A stretch of DNA of 57,039 nucleotides, taken from NCBI GenBank assembly GCA_030527185.1, contig JAUNBF010000017.1, forward strand, positions 1-57,039, given 5' to 3'. Below, in pieces: positions 26,461 through 34,545 of this stretch. The notes beneath the pieces are model-generated. The model was not told where the DNA came from. It made no database searches and saw nothing but the letters and a program-made list of their open reading frames with translations. Every line of letters begins with the position of its first letter. Within the stretch, counting starts at the first letter, position 1. The position numbers were made by a program, and so were the translations under genes. Source of the DNA: Planctomycetia bacterium (lineage in GTDB: Bacteria; Planctomycetota; Planctomycetia; Pirellulales; Thermoguttaceae).

Positions 26461-26512
26461 CTTCTTTTTCCCTGTTTTGTGGGTTCTGGAGTACTTCTAT
26501 ACCAGTGTTCCT

Positions 26513-26712
26513 TGAAATTTCCGGTTTTCCGCACGAAAGCCTCTCCCTTGGGGAGGAGTGGCAGCCGTTAGGTTGATGAGGTGGGACGGGAATGGGGCGT
26601 TCTATCGTAATTTGTCCAATAGAACGTCGTTCCGCCATTTCACCAACCCACCCCCCGCCCTATCGGGCGTACCCCTCCCAAAGGTAGGGGCTTTCGTTTT
26701 CCTGAAATTCAA
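26513..26712. repeat. MITE-like inverted-repeat element, copy 1
   Basis: Imperfect terminal inverted repeats of about 55 bases bracket a core. The left arm reads CGAAAGCCTCTCCCTTGGGG and the complement of the right arm CGAAAGCCCCTACCTTTGGG; both continue into G-rich GAGGTGGG-type sequence. The core contains CGTTCTAT and ATAGAACG as a further inverted repeat. No open frame. It fills the aldolase-kinase gap. A related copy lies at 33237-33420. Confidence 0.6.
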
Positions 26713-26763
26713 AATGGAAGGAGTATAACAAAGCTCTGGCATTTCCCGCAGGATATTTATCGG

Positions 26764-27756
26764 TCAAATCGAGGCCGTTTGTAAGAGTTCTTCCCGAAAC
26801 GACTTCCATTCTCCTGCCGAACCGAGCATGGCACTCTTGTGCTGGATGGAACGGGCATACTGCTCCATGAAATTCTTTCCCGGACCACGCAAATCAAATT
26901 CCTGTGGACAATCGCGGAAAAATTCCCGGTGCGTTCCGTACCAAACCAACCGTCCATCGGTATCGATGTTGATTTTGCAAACGCCATACCGAGCCGCCAG
27001 GAAGTATTCCTCCTCATTGCACCCTTTGGCATTCCGCATCGCTCCACCCGCAGCGTTGATTCGGGCAATCCACTCCTGCGGAACCGCGCTGGCACCATGC
27101 AGTACCAGGGGAAATCGTGGCGGAAGTGCCCGTTGAATTTCCTGAAGGCGTTCCCAGTGAAGGACGCTGGCTCCGGTAAATTTGAACGCTCCGTGAGAAG
27201 TCCCGATTGCCACAGCCAACGAGTCGCAACCGGTACGTTCGACGAATTCTGCCGCCTGGTCGGGATGAGTGAGGAGGACTTTTCCCTCTCGTTCGGTTTC
27301 CTGTCCACCGATTTCGCCCAGTTCCGCTTCCACCGTAATCCCCTTTTCGTGAGCGCGTTCCACCACACGTCGCGTTACGGCAATGTTTTCCTCCAACGGT
27401 GAGTAGGAAGCGTCCACCATGACCGAACGGTATATACCACTGGCAATGCATGCGTAACAATCCTCTTCCGTCCCATGATCCAGATGGATGGAGTAAATCG
27501 CGTCGGGAAAAATCTCCTCGGCGGCCTGAAGCATTCCCTGGATGAACTGCGGATCGGAGTATTCCAGCGCTCCGGGAATCAGTTGAACAATAAAAGGTGC
27601 CGCTTTTTCAGGAATGACTGGCTCGTCATTTTCCCTGGTTTTGCCCAAATTTCCACGAAACAGTCCCAGCAACTGTTCCAGATTATTGAAATTGTAAGCC
27701 CCTACCGCATATCGACCATACGCGTGTCGAAAAATTTCCGTGGTGGAAACGATCAT
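26764..27756 (-). CDS. Class II ketose-bisphosphate (FBA/tagatose-type) aldolase
   Basis: Zn-dependent aldolase of 330 residues that cleaves a ketose phosphate to DHAP and an aldehyde. The ATG at 27756 is chosen because AAGGAG lies six bases upstream. Signatures are YAVGAYNFNN, IHLDHGTEED (catalytic Asp and Zn His), EAELGEIGGQE, LHGASAVP and CKINIDTDGR. It is longer than short KbaY/GatY forms and compares with FbaA-like class IIB enzymes. With the downstream L-xylulokinase-like kinase it may form a kinase-aldolase route for a pentose or deoxysugar; which sugar is inference. Confidence 0.9.
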   Translation of the reverse strand: MIVSTTEIFRHAYGRYAVGAYNFNNLEQLLGLFRGNLGKTRENDEPVIPEKAAPFIVQLIPGALEYSDPQFIQGMLQAAEEIFPDAIYSIHLDHGTEEDCYACIASGIYRSVMVDASYSPLEENIAVTRRVVERAHEKGITVEAELGEIGGQETEREGKVLLTHPDQAAEFVERTGCDSLAVAIGTSHGAFKFTGASVLHWERLQEIQRALPPRFPLVLHGASAVPQEWIARINAAGGAMRNAKGCNEEEYFLAARYGVCKINIDTDGRLVWYGTHREFFRDCPQEFDLRGPGKNFMEQYARSIQHKSAMLGSAGEWKSFREELLQTASI

Positions 27757-27866
27757 AAAAAACTCCTTGACCAAACTTTTTTACATTTCCTTCCAGTATA
27801 TCGCATAAAATCCAAAAATCCATTCCTTTTTGCGAAAATTTTGGGTATCTTTTTGCGTTGGAAGGA

Positions 27867-27896
27867 TTGACAAAAGGTGGTCTCTCCCGTTACAAT
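27867..27896 (+). promoter_or_regulatory. Sigma-70-like promoter for the XylR-type regulator
   Basis: TTGACA, an 18-base spacer and TACAAT, 48 bases upstream of the start at 27944. Confidence 0.65.
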
Positions 27897-27943
27897 GCAG
27901 GTATTGATACAAATAGGCGTTTTTTCGTTCCACCGGTATCCCG

Positions 27944-29158
27944 ATGATTTCCCAAAGAAAAAGTCCTCTTAAAAGTCCCCTTCGCACGGAAATTCCGCGT
28001 GTGGTTCTTCTTGTGGAAACCTCGCGGGAACCGGGACGCTCCATCATGCGGGGAATCGAACGCTACGCACGTCTGTATGGTCCCTGGTCGTTTCATTTAA
28101 CGCCTGGCGACTGGATTCAGCACTTTGCCGGAGCCAAGGCACTCCATCCCTCAGGAATCATCGCCCGTATCGAAACGCCGGAAGTGGCACAGGCTATCCT
28201 CGAAAGCCAACTCCCCACCGTCGCCATCGATTTGCATGAAGATCAAAAATCTCCCGGCGGCGCTTTCCGAAACACCTCCGAAATCTTTGTCAACAGTTAC
28301 GCTGTCGGGAAAATGGCTGCCGAATATCTCCTGGAACGACAATATCCCCACTATGCCTTTGTCGGGGAAATGAACAACGTTCTCTGGTCGAAAGAACGGG
28401 AACGTGGTTTTCGTGAATCACTCCAAAAAGCCGGCTTTTCCTGCCACTCTTTCCCCCTCCCTCATCCGGTGCAGACGTGGAGTATCGAAATCCATACGCT
28501 CGGAAAATGGCTCCAGTCGCTCCCCAAACCGGTGGGGATTCTTGCGGCCATGGACGTTCGCGGACGGCAAATCATCTCGGCCTGTCAGGTCTACGGTATC
28601 CGCGTGCCGGAAGACATTGCTGTTTTGGGGGTGGACAACGACACACTTTTGTGCGACATGTGTACTCCCCGACTCTCCAGCATTGCCATCCATTCGCAGA
28701 CCGGAGGTTTTCAGGCCGCGGCCATTCTGGATGGACTGATGAAGGGAAAATTAACCGGACGGCAGACCTGGCGAATTGAACCGTTGCGTGTGGAAACGCG
28801 GGAATCGACCGAAATTTCCCCGACGAACGATCCCGACGTGGCGGACGCGATTCGTTTCATCAAAATGAACGACCTCACGCCACTCAATGCCACCGATGTT
28901 GCCCGTTATTCCGCTCTTTCGCGACGGGTTTTGGAAATGCGCTTCCGAAAAGTCCTGGGACGCTCCATTTTGGAAGAAATCAACCATCGTCGCCTGGAAC
29001 GGATAAAAAATATGCTCACGAAAACCGATATGAAAGTGTATGAGATTGCGGAAGTCTGCGGTTTTTGTTCCAGTTCCTACCTCTCCCGTTTTTTCCGACG
29101 GGAAACGGGGATGACGATTGCCGAATTTCTCCATCAACATCCCCCCAATATCTCCTGA
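27944..29158 (+). CDS. XylR-type transcriptional regulator (LacI-like sensor, AraC output)
   Basis: A 404-residue one-component regulator. Residues about 18-285 form a periplasmic-binding-protein-like sugar sensor (RVVLLVETSREPGRSIMRGI, PVGILAAMDVRGRQ, VAVLGVDNDTLLCDM as IAVLGVDND). Residues about 295-395 hold two AraC helix-turn-helices, with KVYEIAEVCGFCSSSYLSRF marking the second. E. coli XylR has the same architecture and activates xylose genes. Divergence from the aldolase-kinase unit suggests it controls that unit. It is followed after 22 bases by the sulfatase-like gene. Confidence 0.92.
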   Translation: MISQRKSPLKSPLRTEIPRVVLLVETSREPGRSIMRGIERYARLYGPWSFHLTPGDWIQHFAGAKALHPSGIIARIETPEVAQAILESQLPTVAIDLHEDQKSPGGAFRNTSEIFVNSYAVGKMAAEYLLERQYPHYAFVGEMNNVLWSKERERGFRESLQKAGFSCHSFPLPHPVQTWSIEIHTLGKWLQSLPKPVGILAAMDVRGRQIISACQVYGIRVPEDIAVLGVDNDTLLCDMCTPRLSSIAIHSQTGGFQAAAILDGLMKGKLTGRQTWRIEPLRVETRESTEISPTNDPDVADAIRFIKMNDLTPLNATDVARYSALSRRVLEMRFRKVLGRSILEEINHRRLERIKNMLTKTDMKVYEIAEVCGFCSSSYLSRFFRRETGMTIAEFLHQHPPNIS

Positions 29159-29180
29159 TCCTTTTTCACCAACATCCATC

Positions 29181-29957
29181 ATGCCAATGATACCTTTGAT
29201 TTTGACGCTCGAACGTTTCCCCATCCTCCTCCCCGGTTTTTACGGCAATACCACGTATGCCACGCCTGGGATGGATGCCCTTTCTTTGACAGGAACCGTT
29301 TTCGATCGCGTTTACGCGACCCATTGCGACCCGTTGCAGACTCTGGAACAAATCTGGAGCCAGTGGAAACCATCCACCACCTCGGTTTCATTCCTTTCCG
29401 ATCGTGAGATTCCTCATTTGCCCTCGTTTTTCACTTCCCGGCAAACCTGCGACGCGGAAGACTTTTTCAGCCGGGATTTTTCCAACCTGGAGACGGAAAA
29501 AAGCCTTTTCTGGGTACATTTTCAGCATTGGAACTGGCAAAAACTGGACGCGTGGCTGGTGGGAAAAGAAATTTTGGCACTCCTCTCCGTCAGTGGACTT
29601 CCTGCGGAAAAGGAGTTGGAGGAAGATGCTCTTCCGATGTTGCACCACACGGAAATTCAATTGCCCTGGTGGATTCGGTTTCCTCATGAAAAATATCGTG
29701 CCCTCCATATTCCCCACCTCCTCACCCCGGCAGATTTCGGCACGCTCTGGGAAAACGCCTCGCCAGACGCCATTCGCCGCACGGAAGTTCTCACACAATC
29801 CCCACCACGCTGGTCTCTCGTCACCGATGAATGGTTCCTCACCGCCATGGACGATCTCGTCGAACTTTACAGCAAACCCAACGACTGGTGGGAGCAAAAC
29901 GATGTTGCCGACCGTTGTCCCGACGTGGTTGAAAATTTGGCGAATTCCCTGCCGTAA
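29181..29957 (+). CDS. Minimal sulfatase-like protein lacking the catalytic core
   Basis: A 258-residue protein whose ends look like a sulfatase. The N-terminal part (LILTLERFPILLPGFYGN, TPGMDALSLTGTVFDRVYA) matches the opening of the alkaline-phosphatase-fold sulfatases, and the C-terminus (LVELYSKPNDWWEQNDVADR) matches the usual closing LYDLxxDPxExxNLA region. Normal sulfatases are about 450-550 residues; the formylglycine motif CxPSR and most metal ligands are absent. It may be a degraded gene or a non-catalytic binding protein. No clear ribosome site precedes the ATG; coupling to the XylR gene is possible. Similar short proteins are known to me only vaguely from planctomycetes. Confidence 0.55.
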   Translation: MPMIPLILTLERFPILLPGFYGNTTYATPGMDALSLTGTVFDRVYATHCDPLQTLEQIWSQWKPSTTSVSFLSDREIPHLPSFFTSRQTCDAEDFFSRDFSNLETEKSLFWVHFQHWNWQKLDAWLVGKEILALLSVSGLPAEKELEEDALPMLHHTEIQLPWWIRFPHEKYRALHIPHLLTPADFGTLWENASPDAIRRTEVLTQSPPRWSLVTDEWFLTAMDDLVELYSKPNDWWEQNDVADRCPDVVENLANSLP

Positions 29958-29980
29958 AGCAATGTTCGAGCGTTCCTGCT

Positions 29981-32900
29981 TTAGCAAGTGCTTGTCTTCG
30001 CAATCTTTTCCAGTCGGGTAATGGCTTCTTCAATCGCCGCCAATTGTTGTTTCCATTCTTCCAGACTGGCACGTTCGGCAGCCACAACCTTCGCGGGAGC
30101 ACGGGAAACAAACGATTCGTTGCTCAGTTTTTTCTCTTTTCCCTGGATGAAACCGCGGAGTTTTTCGCGTTGTTTACGGTTTTTCTCCAGTTCTGCCGTC
30201 ACATCGATCAGCCCTTCGAGATTGACCGCCACTTCCCAGTTACTCCCGGTCGCGTTTGCGGAAAGGTTCGGCATAACCACGTCCGCCCCCCACGTATCGA
30301 CAATCGCCAGAGCCATCGAACGGAAGTACGGCTTCATCGGCTCCAGCAAATCCACCATTTCAGCCGGACATTTCACCACAAAGTGAATTTCCTCCTTGAC
30401 CGGAACTCCCTGCCGGGCACGGATTTCCCGCACGGCTCGCAAAATATCCTGGAAAATGGCAAATCGGTCTTCGATTTCCTGATTCCGACGTGCCGGATTT
30501 TCCACAAACCATTTCGCCACCATGATACTTTCCGACGTTGGTTCGGCCAAATCTTCGGCTGTCAGGCCACGGTTGGGAGCGACTTGTCCCAGCAATTGCC
30601 ACACTTCCTCCGTGATGAACGGGATGATCGGGTGCCACATCCGCAGAATCGCGTCCAGGACATACGCCAACACCTGCTTCGCCAGCCCTTTCCACTGCGG
30701 ATTTTGCAGCCGATATTTCAACATTTCAATGTAGAAACTGCAAAATTCGTCCCACGTGAAGTCGTACAAAACACGGACGGTTCCGGCATAGTCGTACCGC
30801 TGGAGCGCGTCGGTAATCTGCTGCGAAACGGTCGCCAGACGGCTCAAAATCCAACGGTCTTCCACGAAAAGGCTCTCCTCCGCCACCGGTTGGAGATTTT
30901 CGCACGGCTCCTCCGCCAGATACATCATGGCAAATCGAGACGCGTTCCACAACTTGTTGCAGAAATTTCGCGACATTTCAAACCGTTCACTAACGACCGC
31001 ACCGCGTGGGAAAGCGAGGTCTTCCGCACTTTTGGCCCACTGCGTGGAGAATTTTCCCTTGCATTTCGCGCAAGTCACCACCGTTTGAATCCGGTTTTCC
31101 TTCGTCTGCTCCATCAGCGAATGGCAGTGCGGGCACTCAAAATCGACCGGCAGGCGAACGTCCTGCGTATCGGTCGTCAGCCAGGTCAACCCCATCCGCA
31201 ACGAATCGGCTCCGAATTTCTCAATCACATCCATCGGATCGACGCCGTTTCCCTTCGATTTCGACATCGTTTCGCCAAATTTGTCGAGGATTTTGGGGTG
31301 GATGAAGACTTGATGGAACGGGATTTGGTCGCAATTTTGCAATCCTGCCAAAACCATCCGCGCGACCCAGAGCGTGATGATGTCGCGGCTGGTAATCAGG
31401 ACGCTTGTGGGATAATAATAGTCCAAATCCGGCGACTTGTCCGGCCAACCCAATGTGGAATGCGGCCAAAGGGCACTGGAAAACCAGGTGTCCAACACAT
31501 CTTCATCCTGCACCAGCGCATGACCAGGAACCGCGTCGGAGTGCAGATCTTCCTCGCGGGCACAAATCCACCACTGGTTCCCTTCCGCATCCCACTGCCA
31601 CGTCACGTCGTCGCGTCCGGCAAATGCCTGCCTCAACTCGTCTTCCGTCGCTCCCTGGCAGTACCAGATCGGAATCTGGTGTCCCCACCATAACTGGCGT
31701 CCAATCGGCCAGTCCCGTTTTTCGCTCAGCCAATCCAGATACCCTTTGGCATAGCGGTCGGGAACAATCTTCACCCGTCCATCTGTCACCGCGTCCATTG
31801 CCGACTGAGCCAAATCGGCCATTTTGACAAACCACTGGTCGTTCAAAAATGGTTCGATCGGCATTTTGGAACGGTCGCTGCGTGCCAGTTCAATATCACG
31901 GTCTTCAATGTCGACCAAAAATCCGCCAGCTTTCAAGTCCGCCACCACCACGTCGCGAGCTTCCGCCATCGTCCGACCGCGATACTTTTCTGGAACCTGG
32001 TCGTTGAGCGTGCCGCACTTCGTCATGATGTTGATAAATGGCAGGTTGCACCGTTTTCCCACCTCGTAGTCGTTGGCGTCGTGAGCTGGCGTAATCTTCA
32101 CACAGCCCGTCCCCAATTCCGGTTTTGCCCAGGAATCTGCCACCAGAGGAATCTCCCGATTCGCAAGCGGCAGGAGGACTTTTCGCCCGGCCAGTGCCAT
32201 GTCACGCAGTTGAATGAGGAGCGGCAAATGCGTTTTTCTGCGTTCCTGCAACGCTTCGAGCTTCTGGCGGATTTCGTCCTGCTCACTCTCTTTCGCTTTT
32301 TCGAGCGATTCCTGAAGTTCCGCCTCGATACGTGCCATTTCCCCTTCCGGATCGGGGTGAACGGCCACGGCAGTATCGCCCAACATCGTTTCCGGGCGTG
32401 TCGTCGCCACCATGACAAACTCCGGCTCTCCCGGCAGTGGATTCACCACGGGATAACGGAAATACCAAAAATGCCCGGCCAGCGTTTCGTGATACACCTC
32501 GTCGTCGCTGACCGCCGTCTGGAGCGCACAATCCCAGTTCACCAGTCGTTTGCCGCGATAAATCAGCCCTTTCTGGAAAAAGGTGTAGAACGTGTGCCGA
32601 ACCGCCTTGCCACAAACCGGATCGAGCGTGAAACGGAGCCGCTCCCAGTCGCAACTGCATCCCAGCGATTTCAGCTGCCCCAAAATCCGCTTTTCGTACG
32701 ACGCCTTCCAATCCCAAATCCGCTTCACCAACCCTTCCCGCCCCAGGTCGTTGCGAGTTTTCCCCTCTTCCTCCAGCAGCCGCTTTTCCACCATGGCCTG
32801 CGTCGCGATTCCCGCGTGATCCGTCCCCGGCAGCCAGAGTGTCTCATACCCCTGCATCCGCTTCATCCGAATGAGGATGTCCTGCAAAGAATCGTTCAGC

Positions 32901-33085
32901 GCATGCCCTAAATGAAGCGCCCCCGTCACGTTCGGCGGTGGAATGACAATCGTAAACGGCTTTTTATCAGGATTCGGTTCACTGTGAAAATATCCCTTTT
33001 CTTCCCAAAACGGATACCACTTGCTCCACGCCTGTTTGAAATCGTACTGTTTGGGAAGTTCCCGCGTTTCCTCTTTTTCCGCCAT
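29981..33085 (-). CDS. valS: Valyl-tRNA synthetase
   Basis: Charges tRNA-Val. About 1034 residues from the ATG at 33085, preceded by AGGTGG. The ATP motif HIGH appears as HLGH after PPPNVTGAL, and KMSKS as TMSKSKGNGVDP. The CP1 editing domain (TTRPETMLGDTAVAV) is present, as are the anticodon-binding region and the C-terminal coiled-coil arm (about 970-1034). A Cys4-type zinc knuckle (CPHCHSL and CAKCKGKF) is inserted after the KMSKS region near 655-690. A consensus-like promoter lies upstream. Confidence 0.96.
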   Translation of the reverse strand: MAEKEETRELPKQYDFKQAWSKWYPFWEEKGYFHSEPNPDKKPFTIVIPPPNVTGALHLGHALNDSLQDILIRMKRMQGYETLWLPGTDHAGIATQAMVEKRLLEEEGKTRNDLGREGLVKRIWDWKASYEKRILGQLKSLGCSCDWERLRFTLDPVCGKAVRHTFYTFFQKGLIYRGKRLVNWDCALQTAVSDDEVYHETLAGHFWYFRYPVVNPLPGEPEFVMVATTRPETMLGDTAVAVHPDPEGEMARIEAELQESLEKAKESEQDEIRQKLEALQERRKTHLPLLIQLRDMALAGRKVLLPLANREIPLVADSWAKPELGTGCVKITPAHDANDYEVGKRCNLPFINIMTKCGTLNDQVPEKYRGRTMAEARDVVVADLKAGGFLVDIEDRDIELARSDRSKMPIEPFLNDQWFVKMADLAQSAMDAVTDGRVKIVPDRYAKGYLDWLSEKRDWPIGRQLWWGHQIPIWYCQGATEDELRQAFAGRDDVTWQWDAEGNQWWICAREEDLHSDAVPGHALVQDEDVLDTWFSSALWPHSTLGWPDKSPDLDYYYPTSVLITSRDIITLWVARMVLAGLQNCDQIPFHQVFIHPKILDKFGETMSKSKGNGVDPMDVIEKFGADSLRMGLTWLTTDTQDVRLPVDFECPHCHSLMEQTKENRIQTVVTCAKCKGKFSTQWAKSAEDLAFPRGAVVSERFEMSRNFCNKLWNASRFAMMYLAEEPCENLQPVAEESLFVEDRWILSRLATVSQQITDALQRYDYAGTVRVLYDFTWDEFCSFYIEMLKYRLQNPQWKGLAKQVLAYVLDAILRMWHPIIPFITEEVWQLLGQVAPNRGLTAEDLAEPTSESIMVAKWFVENPARRNQEIEDRFAIFQDILRAVREIRARQGVPVKEEIHFVVKCPAEMVDLLEPMKPYFRSMALAIVDTWGADVVMPNLSANATGSNWEVAVNLEGLIDVTAELEKNRKQREKLRGFIQGKEKKLSNESFVSRAPAKVVAAERASLEEWKQQLAAIEEAITRLEKIAKTSTC

Positions 33086-33134
33086 TTTTACCACCTGCAT
33101 TGCGACCAACTCTTTACATAAAAAACACCGTTCT

Positions 33135-33162
33135 ATTACACCGCATTTTTCAAAAAAGTCAA
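33135..33162 (-). promoter_or_regulatory. Sigma-70-like promoter for valS
   Basis: On the minus strand TTGACT (33162-33157), a 16-base spacer and TGTAAT (33140-33135), 50 bases before the valS start. Confidence 0.7.
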
Positions 33163-33236
33163 CCCCCCAGCCAACGAAAAGATAAGAATGGGATAATGAA
33201 GAATGAGTTAATGAATTAATGATTAATAAGTGGGAA

Positions 33237-33420
33237 TTCCTCTCCCTCAGAGGGGGGCGGCTTTAACCGGGGGGTGGTTTGGAAGTGGGGAAAATTTTTC
33301 ACCTTGCAATAGAGCTTGGGAACCATGAAAGCAAGGCATAACCCAGAGTTCTCAGAGGTGGTTGGTACGTTTCACCCCGCCACCTACCAGCGGCTACCCC
33401 TCACAAAGGGAGGGACTTTG
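33237..33420. repeat. MITE-like inverted-repeat element, copy 2
   Basis: The left end has CTCTCCCTCAGAGGGGGGCG and the complement of the right end CCCTCCCTTTGTGAGGGGTA followed by GCCGC. Both continue into GT-rich sequence like the arms of the element at 26513. The core differs from copy 1. Boundaries are approximate. Confidence 0.5.
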
Positions 33421-33508
33421 GGTAGGCCTGTGCTACAATATAAAGCGATACTCCTCGGAAAGTGGAGAATTTTCCATCCCTTTTCAGAATCAAGGATGGG
33501 AAAAGATT

Positions 33509-34468
33509 TCAAAGCGTCGGCAGGGTGAAAACTTGCCCATCTTTCCGATTTCCAAGGTATTCGTGGACTTCGGGATCAATACTATAGGGAATACTTTGCA
33601 CGGAGCCGTCGCACATCGTCATTCCAAACGATCCGGCATGGCAGCTTCCAAAAAAGTTACTGTCGGAAGTATATCCGGTACGATCCTGGCAGGGAAGGTA
33701 ACTTCTGGTGGCCAGGCGGTAGGCATCCCAGTCGCTGGCGGTGTAAATCGGCTCGTTGTCGGAGCCACTGGTGCCCGTTTCGTAATGGTCGGGAATCAGG
33801 TATTTTTCACCAATCAGATACGTATTCGTGGTTCCATCGCGGATTTCCCCTATCGTAATGGCACTTCGACCGAAAATGACACCATTCGATTTGGCCGAAG
33901 GATTTCCCCAGTCGTAATCTTTGGAAGCGGCATAATTGGCAATGTCGTAACTGTTGTACGTATTTCCGCTATTGGAAGCATAGTCGGTTTTTCCAGCACC
34001 GTTTGGTTTCTCGGAATTGACCACCTCCGTTCCAGAAGCGTATGTTTTACAAGTCCTTCGGGAGGGACAGTTAAAGATGGACACCGGAGATTCCGCTCGC
34101 TCCCTGGCACCTTTCTTTTGCGTATCGGACTCTGTTCCAGGGTCGCCGTCCGCCCCCAGTTGATACAGGGCATTTTGCTCTAGAAAAGGGAGAAGCGAAT
34201 ACGTCCATCCCCCCATTTGATGGACGCCAAAACCTGCGTCGGCATCGCCGGTAAATCGCCAGTACCACCCTCCGCTGGGATAGTGTTTCTGCTGGCTTTC
34301 CAGATTCAACGCCGCCAACCCCATTTGACGCAGATGGTTGTTGCATTGCAACCGTCGAGCCGCCTCACGTGCCTGCTGAACGGCGGGGAGGAGAAGCCCG
34401 ACGAGCATTCCGATGATCGCAATGACGACGAGCAACTCTACCAGCGTAAACCCCTTTTTCCGTTTCAT
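33509..34468 (-). CDS. DUF1559 pseudopilin-like protein, cassette 1
   Basis: A 319-residue type II pseudopilin-like protein. The start at 34468 gives a class III signal: KKGFTLVELLVVIAIIGMLV with prepilin-peptidase cleavage after Gly. The DUF1559 body follows (QQAREAARRLQCNNHLRQMG). Near the end CHAGSFGMTMCDGSV shows the H-X9-DG signature exactly. Planctomycetes encode tens to hundreds of such proteins; their role is unknown, perhaps minor pseudopilins or surface fibres. It lies 77 bases behind the PEP-CTERM gene on the same strand, the order repeated in two other cassettes. Confidence 0.93.
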   Translation of the reverse strand: MKRKKGFTLVELLVVIAIIGMLVGLLLPAVQQAREAARRLQCNNHLRQMGLAALNLESQQKHYPSGGWYWRFTGDADAGFGVHQMGGWTYSLLPFLEQNALYQLGADGDPGTESDTQKKGARERAESPVSIFNCPSRRTCKTYASGTEVVNSEKPNGAGKTDYASNSGNTYNSYDIANYAASKDYDWGNPSAKSNGVIFGRSAITIGEIRDGTTNTYLIGEKYLIPDHYETGTSGSDNEPIYTASDWDAYRLATRSYLPCQDRTGYTSDSNFFGSCHAGSFGMTMCDGSVQSIPYSIDPEVHEYLGNRKDGQVFTLPTL

Positions 34469-34545
34469 GGAATTTTCCTTTTCTGCAATGGGGGAGGGAA
34501 ATACCTGCCTCCCGGACCACTTGGTGTCATCAGCAAATAGAAACT

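Larger units (their letters stand above)
33110..33508. other. Intergenic region with repeat element
   Basis: About 400 bases between valS and the first DUF1559 gene. It holds the valS promoter, an AT-rich stretch of short GAATGA/TTAATGA repeats (33181-33232) and copy 2 of the MITE-like element. No convincing coding frame. Confidence 0.6.

Noticed and set aside
30044..31693. 549-codon plus-strand frame opposite valS
   Set aside because: Shadow of valS; no domain.
33181..33232. Short GAATGA/TTAATGA repeats as a CRISPR or iteron array
   Set aside because: Irregular, only a few units, no spacers and no replication or cas gene.
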